From NCBI GenBank assembly GCA_905207905.1, contig CAJLNC010000062.1:1-15222 (forward strand): 15,222 nucleotides of DNA. Direction: 5' to 3'. Made by a program: the position numbers and the translations under genes. Of this stretch, positions 1-5,617 are shown piece after piece; the first letter of the stretch is position 1; each line of letters starts with the position of its first letter. This DNA is from an uncultured Lachnospiraceae bacterium. Lineage in GTDB: Bacteria; Bacillota_A; Clostridia; Lachnospirales; Lachnospiraceae. Below the pieces are notes generated by a model. That model was given only the letters and a program-made list of their open reading frames with translations. It made no database searches and was not told where the DNA came from.

Positions 1-743
1 GTGGTGACGCCGTAAGCCTCCAGGTGGAAGGGATCGATCATGTTGACGTCGTTCAGATCAGCGGTAGCCGCCTCGTAGGCCAGGTTTACCGGATGCTTGA
101 GCGGAATATTCCAGATAGGGAAGGTCTCAAATTTGGCGTACCCTGCCTTAATACCTCTGAGATGATCGTGATACAACTGGGAAAGACAGGTCGCCATCTT
201 GCCGCTTCCCGGTCCCGGGGCCGTAACCACCACCAAGGGCCGTTTTGTCTCAATGTAATCATTTTTCCCAAATCCTTCGCTGCTGACAATCAGTGGGATG
301 TTGGCAGGATATCCCTCTATTTTATAATGAAGATATACTTTGATATTCTTTTTTTCCAGCTTTTCCTTAAAGATTCTGGCTCCAGTCTGTCCCTCATATT
401 GAGTGATCACAATACTACCCACATACAAACCTGCCTTCTCATACTCTCCGATCAACCGAAGCACATCCACATCGTAGGTAATCCCCAGATCCCCCCGAAC
501 CTTGTTTTTCTCAATGTCCCCTGCACTGATCACGATCACAATCTCTGCCATATCTGCCATCTGCAGCAGCATTTTCAGCTTGCTGTCCGGCGCAAAACCC
601 GGAAGAACCCGGGACGCGTGAAAATCATCAAACAGCTTTCCTCCGAATTCCAAATACAGCTTATCATCAAACTGGCTGATACGTTCCTTAATGTGTTCTG
701 ACTGTATCTTCAGATACTTTTCATTATCAAATCCAATCTTCAT
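1..743 (-). CDS. UPF0371/DUF1846 family protein, N-terminal half (cut by window edge)
   Basis: The frame opens with [20 protein letters not shown] and stays open for 247 codons to the window edge, so the C-terminal half is missing; the family is about 500 residues long. I recognise it as DUF1846 (UPF0371) by the N-terminal block, the [13 protein letters not shown] segment (about residues 87-98), and a glycine-rich P-loop-like stretch [12 protein letters not shown] at about 175-186. Some relatives have been labelled ATP-dependent peptidases, but no function is established and I assign none. The ATG at 743 is preceded by AGGGAAGAG, an acceptable ribosome binding site. Upstream lies a terminator (852-878), so the gene is probably its own transcription unit. 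A TATACT box (plus coordinates 839-844) could be its -10, but no good -35 is visible. The family call is fairly secure; the function is unknown. Confidence 0.85.
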   Translation of the reverse strand, partial: MKIGFDNEKYLKIQSEHIKERISQFDDKLYLEFGGKLFDDFHASRVLPGFAPDSKLKMLLQMADMAEIVIVISAGDIEKNKVRGDLGITYDVDVLRLIGEYEKAGLYVGSIVITQYEGQTGARIFKEKLEKKNIKVYLHYKIEGYPANIPLIVSSEGFGKNDYIETKRPLVVVTAPGPGSGKMATCLSQLYHDHLRGIKAGYAKFETFPIWNIPLKHPVNLAYEAATADLNDVNMIDPFHLEAYGVT

Positions 744-851
744 CTCTTCCCTGCATCCTTTCTTGATTTCTGCGGGCAATGAGCCCAGACAGCCGCGCAT
801 CATGATTTTATGCGGTAGGGAAGCTTTCGCATTCCCACAGTATAAAATCAA

Positions 852-878
852 ATACCCCGCAGCAAGCTAACGGGGTAT
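852..878 (-). terminator. Intrinsic terminator of the HPr/nucleotidyltransferase unit
   Basis: An 8-bp perfect stem (ATACCCCG at 852-859 with CGGGGTAT at 871-878) and an 11-base loop are followed in the minus direction by TTGATTTTATA. The U-tract is interrupted but the stem is GC-rich. It lies downstream of the nucleotidyltransferase gene and the possible 20-codon ORF, and upstream of the UPF0371 gene. That fits the end of one unit and the start of the next. Confidence 0.6.
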
Positions 879-933
879 CCATCTTACAGCACTGAAGAAA
901 ATGTGCCTTTACTGCTTCCGGCAGAACACCTTC

Positions 934-996
934 TCATTCTGTGTAAGCCAGCATCTCCTCTTCTGTATACTGTTCCTCTAATTCCTGTTCATTCAT
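934..996 (-). CDS. Possible 20-residue acidic peptide
   Basis: A short frame reads MNEQELEEQYTEEEMLAYTE then TGA. The ATG at 996 has GAGGAGA about 9 bases upstream, a strong ribosome binding site. A second in-frame ATG at 1014 would add MRRRQF but has a poorer site. The peptide is very acidic (nine Asp/Glu in 20, all Glu) and has no signal or membrane segment. It lies 82 bases after the nucleotidyltransferase stop and before the terminator at 852-878, so it would be the last gene of that unit. The same frame stays open for 41 more codons beyond the TGA, to a TAA at 808-810, but this runs through the terminator stem. I do not recognise it. It may be a real microprotein or a chance ORF with a good binding site. 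Confidence 0.4.
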   Translation of the reverse strand: MNEQELEEQYTEEEMLAYTE

Positions 997-1078
997 AAAC
1001 TGTCTTCTCCTCATTTCTTCTCATGATGCCCTTAACCTTTTCGACAGTCCCCTTATTTGCCCCTGTCTGAGCCGTTCC

Positions 1079-2002
1079 CTATTGCCAAAGCTTCGCCGGA
1101 TAAACTCCCTCCTCCAGCAGCCTCTGGAAATCCGCCTTTACAGACGGTACATCCTCTTTATAGGTAATGCCGAACCAGCGATCTCTTGATTTCAAAACAG
1201 AAACGTCCGCTCTGTTTTCCTTTAAAAGCTGATCCACAATGGTTGGCAGCAGATACTCTGCCTTTGTCCCATCTCCTGGAAGCTCCCTAAGGAATTTCTG
1301 AAAATCAGTATCCAGCTCTTCCAAAAACTCCGGTGTAAATCCCCAGAAATTCATGGATACCAGTGCAGACGAATCCACGGGAAGTTCCTTCCCTTCTTCT
1401 GTCATAACCGCAGCTCCCTTGGGAGTTTTGACAATATTCTTAGTCTCGTCCACTCCAATCAGTTCCTGATGCTCATTCAGGCGGCAGATGCCGCGGGTAA
1501 CGCCGCCATTCTCTGACAGAGTATTTTTCAGAATAAATCCGGCCATGCAAATATGGAATCGGTTCTGCTTCGGTTTTTCCTCCTTAAGCAAATAATCATG
1601 TACCAAACGGAACGCTTCTTTTCCGTAGTAATCATCTGCATTAATCACCGCAAAGGGCTCTTTAATCACATCCCGGCAGGCAAGGATCGCCTGTCCGGTT
1701 CCCCATGGCTTAGTTCTTCCCTGTGGAACCGAAAATCCTTCCGGCAAATCTGAAAGTTCCTGAAACGCATAGGCCACCTCAGCAACCTTCTCAATACGGT
1801 TTCCGATAATCTCCCGGAAATCCTTTTCCAGATCCCTGCGGATCACAAACACAATCTTGTTAAATCCGGCCTCGAGAGCATCATAAATAGAATAATCCAT
1901 AATGATCTCCCCTCCAGGTCCAAAGGCAGTGAGCTGCTTAATCCCTCCGCCAAACCGGCTGCCAATACCGGCTGCCATGATCACTAACGCTGTTTTTTTC
2001 AT
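1079..2002 (-). CDS. Sugar-1-phosphate nucleotidyltransferase (NTP_transferase family)
   Basis: This 307-residue cytoplasmic protein has the nucleotidyltransferase fold signature at its N terminus, AAGIGSRFGGGIKQL (residues 10-24). This is the variant of GxGTRLxP..K that binds the nucleotide. KPWGTGQA (99-106) follows, then the metal-binding acidic pair in NADDYYG (121-127). Such enzymes condense a sugar-1-phosphate with an NTP, releasing pyrophosphate. The exact sugar and nucleotide cannot be read from the sequence. No acyltransferase (GlmU-type) domain is present. The ATG at 2002 has AAGGAGAGGG upstream. The gene follows the HPr-family gene by 45 bases and is probably cotranscribed with it. 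A NahK-type sugar 1-kinase is encoded at 10422-11516 and could supply a substrate (inference). Confidence 0.82.
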   Translation of the reverse strand: MKKTALVIMAAGIGSRFGGGIKQLTAFGPGGEIIMDYSIYDALEAGFNKIVFVIRRDLEKDFREIIGNRIEKVAEVAYAFQELSDLPEGFSVPQGRTKPWGTGQAILACRDVIKEPFAVINADDYYGKEAFRLVHDYLLKEEKPKQNRFHICMAGFILKNTLSENGGVTRGICRLNEHQELIGVDETKNIVKTPKGAAVMTEEGKELPVDSSALVSMNFWGFTPEFLEELDTDFQKFLRELPGDGTKAEYLLPTIVDQLLKENRADVSVLKSRDRWFGITYKEDVPSVKADFQRLLEEGVYPAKLWQ

Positions 2003-2047
2003 TTATATTTCCCTCTCCTTCTTGCAGTCAGGCCCCCACCCTTCTGC

Positions 2048-2311
2048 TCAGCCATCCAGCTTATGTTCCATCACATAAACCATGTGTTCTAAATCTTCTT
2101 TCTCCGTCTCCCCTGTACAGCGAATCTCCACCTCATCTCCACTTCTGACCGCCATAGACAAAATATTGAGAATACTGCTGCAGTTCACAATATTATTTCC
2201 CACAATCAGTTCTACCCGGGATTGACACTGTTCCGCCGCCATAGCCAAAATACCTGCCGGTCTCACATGAAGCCCGGTAGCATTGGAGACAACTACTTTC
2301 CTGCTTATCAT
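2048..2311 (-). CDS. HPr-family phosphocarrier protein
   Basis: This 87-residue protein belongs to the HPr family, the small phosphocarrier that passes phosphate from Enzyme I to sugar-specific PTS Enzyme II and, in Gram-positives, acts with CcpA. Starting at ATG 2311 (MISRKVVVSN) puts the histidine of TGLHVRPAG exactly at position 15 and a serine (VNCSSIL) exactly at position 46. Those are the phospho-His and the HPr-kinase Ser of the family. A longer GTG start at 2323 (four extra residues) would break this register; neither start has a strong ribosome binding site. Because His15 is kept it is not Crh-like. The flank of Ser46 differs from the usual KSIMGVMSLG, so it may be a paralogue rather than the general HPr. 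No Enzyme I gene is nearby. The nucleotidyltransferase gene follows. Confidence 0.88.
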   Translation of the reverse strand: MISRKVVVSNATGLHVRPAGILAMAAEQCQSRVELIVGNNIVNCSSILNILSMAVRSGDEVEIRCTGETEKEDLEHMVYVMEHKLDG

Positions 2312-2333
2312 TTTCACTTTCACCCACTTTAAA

Positions 2334-2371
2334 ACAATAAGAACTGCCAGAAACCGGCAGCTACCTATTGT
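2334..2371 (-). terminator. Hairpin with U-tract ahead of the HPr gene
   Basis: In the minus direction ACAATA (2366-2371) pairs with TATTGT (2334-2339). Inside it, after a small internal loop, AGCTGCC pairs with GGCAGTT, and TTTTAAAG follows. This has the shape of an intrinsic terminator for the ABC permease gene that ends at 2430. It lies only 22 bases before the HPr start and downstream of the likely HPr promoter (2386-2414). It may therefore also act as a leader structure or attenuator of the HPr unit. Confidence 0.5.
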
Positions 2372-2385
2372 GTAATATCTTATCT

Positions 2386-2414
2386 ATCATACTACATCTC
2401 CAAGGGTATAGCAA
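2386..2414 (-). promoter_or_regulatory. Probable sigma-A-type promoter of the HPr unit
   Basis: TTGCTA (2409-2414), a 17-base spacer and TATGAT (2386-2391) read in the minus direction, matching 4 of 6 and 5 of 6 consensus bases. The site lies in the gap between the ABC permease stop and the HPr start. The predicted start is near 2379, so the transcript would begin just before the hairpin at 2334-2371. Confidence 0.45.
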
Positions 2415-2429
2415 GGAATTTTTCCGTCC

Positions 2430-4013
2430 TCATTGTATTTTCTGTAAATTTATCCGGCTGTTTCTGATATACAGGATCACAGTCAGAATCAGCAGTACTA
2501 CCACATTGATTCCCATTATGATTTCCGGCACCGTATTTTTCACCGCAAAAAGGCAGATCACAGGAACGGCTACACTGACCATCCCTACTATCATAGTGAC
2601 CATGGTCGAAGCACTCTGCTTTACCACCTGAGTCTCACTCTCCCAGTTAAACACCGGAAACAACAGATTCACAGACAATCCGGCCACTGTGGTAAACAAA
2701 ATATACGCTGCCGGAACCAGAAGCATCAAAATCCCCTGCACCGGCCCCGGTTTTACCGCAATCCAGGTACATATCCCAGCCACCACATAAAAAGGGGCCG
2801 CAACAGTGAGATTTAACAGAAATTTCCCCTGCATCACATCTTTTGCCTGCACCGGAAGTGTCTGCATCATCCACCAGTTTTTCCCTTCCATGGAAATGGA
2901 ACAGGCAGTTGTTGTCATCACGGATGCAAAAAAGGACATAATATAAGGCATCACAACAGCGGTGCCTCCCGCTATAGGCAGATACGCATCCATCTTCTCC
3001 GAACCGGCTATCAATAGAAACAGCGCCATCAAAGCCATCATCACATATCCGGTCACCGTATTCACCAGATAAATTCCAGAAGCAAAATACCGCCGGAGCT
3101 CCCGCCTCCAAAAAGCTGTCCTTAGACTGCTGTGCTTCATTTTTTTCATGCGAAACTTATTTTTTGCACCTGTCACAGCCAATGCCCGGCAGATGCCAGG
3201 ATACACCCGCTGCAGACCGAAAAGGAACAAAAAAAATATAAGTACAGAGCCGGCCATAAGCCAGAACAGGGAGAGCCAGTTTCCACATACCGCCTGATGA
3301 AAAAGCAGAGATGGAGGGTAGATTCTTCCTATCCACTCTGTCGCCTGAAGAAGCAGCGGTTTCAGGAAATCCACCGAAAAATCCTGATTTTTTGGCAGCA
3401 AAAATGGAAGGAAACAAATTGCCAGGAGAAACAGCAGCATCAGCCCTGCTTGTCCCAGGCTCTTATACTTCATCTTTGCAGTCACTGCACTGATAGCAGC
3501 TCCTGCCACAGAGGCGAGCGTCATAGGAAGCAGCGGAAGCACCAGCATTCCCAAAAACAGGCTCCCGTAAAAGGAAAGAGAAACGGGCAGGAAAATTCCA
3601 TAGACAATCGTTCCGGGCAGCATCACAAAAATTCCCAGCAAAACATTTATCAAGTAGGAAGCTGCAAATCGACTGATAATGATCGCTAAAGAGGACACCG
3701 GAAGAGAAATTTGACGCTCAAACAGTCTTGGTTCAAATATCATGCTTCCCGCCTTTAAAAAAGTAAAAAACAAGATCACCAGGCTCACCACAGTATACAG
3801 ATACATAGGCAGCATTTCCCCCATCCCAATCTGTATCATCCCATAAGAAAACAGGGCCAGATACCCTCCCAAAAAAATCATGACAATCATATAGGCCAGT
3901 CCCATGCCCAGATACTTCCACTTTTTTGCCGGATTTTTCGTATGGCGCAGTTCATTGTTTCCAAACAGATTGATCAGGGAAAGTTTACTTAACAGCAAAA
4001 TCTGTCTTGCCAT
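2430..4013 (-). CDS. ABC-2-type exporter permease, about 12 membrane segments
   Basis: This 527-residue, very hydrophobic protein has a basic N-terminal stretch (NELRHTKNPAKKWK, about 20-33). Roughly twelve membrane helices follow in two groups split by a cytoplasmic, Arg/Lys-rich loop (about 285-310, with KNKFRMKKMKHSS). It looks like the membrane half of an ABC-2-like transporter; its partner ATPase is encoded immediately upstream. The ATG at 4013 has GGAGGTGG 7 bases upstream and lies inside the end of the ATPase gene in another frame (29-base overlap), implying translational coupling. The length fits single-gene fused permeases rather than the usual 250-residue half-size proteins. The substrate (lipid, peptide or drug) cannot be told. 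A hairpin follows at 2334-2371. Confidence 0.82.
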   Translation of the reverse strand: MARQILLLSKLSLINLFGNNELRHTKNPAKKWKYLGMGLAYMIVMIFLGGYLALFSYGMIQIGMGEMLPMYLYTVVSLVILFFTFLKAGSMIFEPRLFERQISLPVSSLAIIISRFAASYLINVLLGIFVMLPGTIVYGIFLPVSLSFYGSLFLGMLVLPLLPMTLASVAGAAISAVTAKMKYKSLGQAGLMLLFLLAICFLPFLLPKNQDFSVDFLKPLLLQATEWIGRIYPPSLLFHQAVCGNWLSLFWLMAGSVLIFFLFLFGLQRVYPGICRALAVTGAKNKFRMKKMKHSSLRTAFWRRELRRYFASGIYLVNTVTGYVMMALMALFLLIAGSEKMDAYLPIAGGTAVVMPYIMSFFASVMTTTACSISMEGKNWWMMQTLPVQAKDVMQGKFLLNLTVAAPFYVVAGICTWIAVKPGPVQGILMLLVPAAYILFTTVAGLSVNLLFPVFNWESETQVVKQSASTMVTMIVGMVSVAVPVICLFAVKNTVPEIIMGINVVVLLILTVILYIRNSRINLQKIQ

Positions 4014-4725
4014 ATTGTTCCACCTCCATAAATGCTTCCTCCAAAGTACCTCCTCTGGTAAGCTCCTCCATCGTCCCCTTTGCCACCAGCCTGCCCTCCC
4101 GGATCATAGCCACTCTGGTGCAAAGCCGTTCCGCCACATCCAGCACATGGGTAGAAAAGAAAATGGCAGCTCCCTCGCTGCAAAGCCGATGCATCTTTTC
4201 TTTCAGCACCAGTACAGCCCTGGGATCCAGTCCCACAAAGGGTTCGTCTAAAATCAGGAGCCTTGGTTTATGAATCAGAGCTCCTATCATAGCCAGCTTC
4301 TGCTTCATGCCATGAGAATAAGAGGAGATCAGATCTCCCAGCGCCTGGGTCATTTCAAACTCTTCTGCCTCTCTCAGAATCCGTTTTTCCCGGTCTGCCG
4401 CAGAAATATCAAACACATCCGCCATAAAATTAAGATACTGAATCCCTGTGAGATATTCATACAGATCCGGATTGTCCGGGATGTAGGCAAATCGGGATTT
4501 GCACGCCAAAGGTTCCTTGCGGATAGACTTTCCATCAATAAAAATCTCTCCCTCCTCAAAATCCAATATTCCGGTCATACACTTAATAGTAGTGGTTTTT
4601 CCTGCTCCATTATGACCGATAAAGCCGCAGATCTCCCCGGCTTCCACCGTAAGGCTCAAAGAGTCCACTGCCTTTTTTCCGCCTTTATATATCTTTGTCA
4701 GATTTTGTATTTCCAGCATCTTCAT
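3985..4725 (-). CDS. ABC transporter ATP-binding protein (ABC-2 exporter type)
   Basis: This 246-residue ATPase of an ABC-2-type exporter shows Walker A GHNGAGKT (37-44), the signature YSHGMKQK (136-143, the SxGxxQ variant common in this subfamily), Walker B LLILDEP (156-162) and the switch histidine STH (193). Instead of the usual Gln of the Q-loop it has AYIPDNPDLYEYLT, a form often seen in exporters of this group. The ATG at 4725 is chosen because GAGGAG lies 9 bases upstream; the next ATG two codons on is too far from it. It overlaps the permease gene by 29 bases. Transcription most likely starts at the promoter at 4823-4851, giving a leader of about 90 bases. No regulator gene accompanies the pair here, although related exporters are often cotranscribed with a GntR (YtrA-type) repressor gene. 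Confidence 0.93.
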   Translation of the reverse strand: MKMLEIQNLTKIYKGGKKAVDSLSLTVEAGEICGFIGHNGAGKTTTIKCMTGILDFEEGEIFIDGKSIRKEPLACKSRFAYIPDNPDLYEYLTGIQYLNFMADVFDISAADREKRILREAEEFEMTQALGDLISSYSHGMKQKLAMIGALIHKPRLLILDEPFVGLDPRAVLVLKEKMHRLCSEGAAIFFSTHVLDVAERLCTRVAMIREGRLVAKGTMEELTRGGTLEEAFMEVEQYGKTDFAVK

Positions 4726-4822
4726 ATATTTCTTCTCCTCTCCATTGCATCTTTGACCGAGAAGTTTCCATCTTATTTCCTTCCTCTAACTTCCCTATCA
4801 TTTTCCGCCTCTTTATTTCTTA

Positions 4823-4851
4823 ATGATATCATTATGATATCACTTTGTCAA
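4823..4851 (-). promoter_or_regulatory. Promoter of the ABC exporter with a paired palindromic operator
   Basis: In the minus direction a perfect -35 TTGACA (4846-4851), 17 bases and TATCAT (4823-4828) form a near-consensus promoter. The -10 and spacer are filled by two copies of a palindrome: ATGATATCAT at 4823-4832 and ATGATATCAC at 4834-4843, with centres 11 bp apart. A dimeric repressor bound there would block RNA polymerase. The cognate regulator is not in the window. Confidence 0.7.
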
Positions 4852-4977
4852 GTTTTCCTTATACACCATACAAAATCCCAGCACCAGTTTCTCTCCTTTT
4901 TCTTTCCTGCAATCTTCACCTGTATTTTCCCTCCGCCTGCACCTCTCCACAATTTCTCATATTCCTCAAAAAAATAC

Positions 4978-5006
4978 TTGCAAAATTTTGAGATATTCTG
5001 TATAAT
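4978..5006 (+). promoter_or_regulatory. Promoter of tRNA-Thr
   Basis: TTGCAA (4978-4983), a 17-base spacer and a perfect TATAAT (5001-5006) lie just upstream of the tRNA. The predicted start is near 5013. The short leader contains TGACAG-TT-CTGTCA (5015-5028), which ends one base before the tRNA. This palindrome could form a hairpin next to the RNase P site. Confidence 0.75.
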
Positions 5007-5029
5007 AGACACGTTGACAGTTCTGTCAG

Positions 5030-5102
<73 letters not shown>

Positions 5103-5108
5103 CTAGCG

Positions 5109-5153
5109 AAAAAACCGCGCATATACAAAAAGCTTGTATTTACGCGGTTTTTT
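5109..5153 (+). terminator. Intrinsic terminator after tRNA-Thr (symmetric)
   Basis: AAAAAACCGCG (5109-5119) pairs with CGCGGTTTTTT (5143-5153), and an inner ATACAA/TTGTAT stem lies within. The stem is followed by a T-run on the plus strand. Since the complementary A-run gives a T-run on the minus strand as well, it can work in both directions. Confidence 0.85.
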
Positions 5154-5315
5154 GTTGTTCGGATATTTGTTGATAAAACTATATTTTATTCCAAAACCAA
5201 TAAAATATGACACGATATGACACAGACTGAAAAAACTGTTTTTCTCCATCGCGCGCAAGTACCATTCCAATCTTCTTGCCGTCATACCGCCGCCCTCCGT
5301 TTTTATATAGAAAAA
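5154..5315 (-). other. Spacer between two terminators with coding-like traces
   Basis: This stretch holds no recognisable gene but is not featureless. In the minus direction a frame from ATG 5325 to TAG 5179 encodes 48 residues with a plausible-looking core (RRYDGKKIGMVLARDGEKQF). A second frame from ATG 5285, preceded by GGAGG, reads MTARRLEWYLRAMEKN and runs on into the tRNA terminator. A tandem ATATGACAC repeat (5205-5213 and 5215-5223) lies in the AT-rich part. It could be a decayed gene end or a microprotein. Confidence 0.25.
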
Positions 5316-5337
5316 CGCCTGTCATTTATGACAGGCG
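5316..5337 (-). terminator. Intrinsic terminator of the ftsW-gltX-helicase unit
   Basis: A 10-bp inverted repeat, CGCCTGTCAT (5316-5325) and ATGACAGGCG (5328-5337), is followed in the minus direction by TTTTTCTATATAAAAA. It begins 6 bases past the stop codon of the microprotein gene at 5344-5490 and so closes that transcription unit. Confidence 0.85.
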
Positions 5338-5343
5338 CTTTAT

Positions 5344-5490
5344 TCATTCATACCATTTCTTCTTTTTCTTTCTAATCTCGTAGTCTTTCGGTAAATGTAT
5401 TTGATACTCCACCGGAGAAGTCAGCCACTTAATAAATTTCCAAAATCCCCAACCTATTACCGCCAAAACTATAATAACCAACAAATCCAT
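5344..5490 (-). CDS. Small single-pass membrane protein, 48 residues
   Basis: The frame reads MDLLVIIVLAVIGWGFWKFI (1-20) and then KWLTSPVEYQIHLPKDYEIR, ending in a lysine cluster KKKKKWYE. It has one membrane segment (about 2-20) rich in Val, Ile and Trp, with a basic tail that would place the C terminus in the cytoplasm. The ATG at 5490 has GGGAGGAGAGG about 5 bases upstream, an excellent ribosome binding site, and the stop is followed at once by a strong terminator; both support a real gene. It follows the helicase gene by 127 bases and is probably the last gene of that unit, although TTGCAA with an AT-rich downstream box in the gap might be a separate promoter. I do not recognise the family and assign no function. 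Confidence 0.72.
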   Translation of the reverse strand: MDLLVIIVLAVIGWGFWKFIKWLTSPVEYQIHLPKDYEIRKKKKKWYE

Positions 5491-5617
5491 AATACCTCTC
5501 CTCCCAGATCATCAACACCTGAATTGACAGGATCTACTTTTTTATTAATATCTCATATCCCAGAGCTTTTTGCAAGATATTGCCCTGCTTGTTTTCCGCC
5601 GAAACCGCCATCTGCGT

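Noticed and set aside
24..701. 225-codon open frame on the plus strand
   Set aside because: It is antisense to the UPF0371 gene, which is recognisable along its whole visible length.
2647..3111. 154-codon minus-strand frame inside the ABC permease gene
   Set aside because: Alternative frame within a membrane-protein gene whose own frame has the proper start and hydrophobic pattern.
4685..4771. 28-codon leader ORF (METSRSKMQWRGEEIYEDAG...) before the ABC ATPase
   Set aside because: It has a GAGGAAGG site upstream, but most of it reads through the ATPase ribosome binding site and first codons in another frame, and the sequence looks random. Kept only as a remote possibility.
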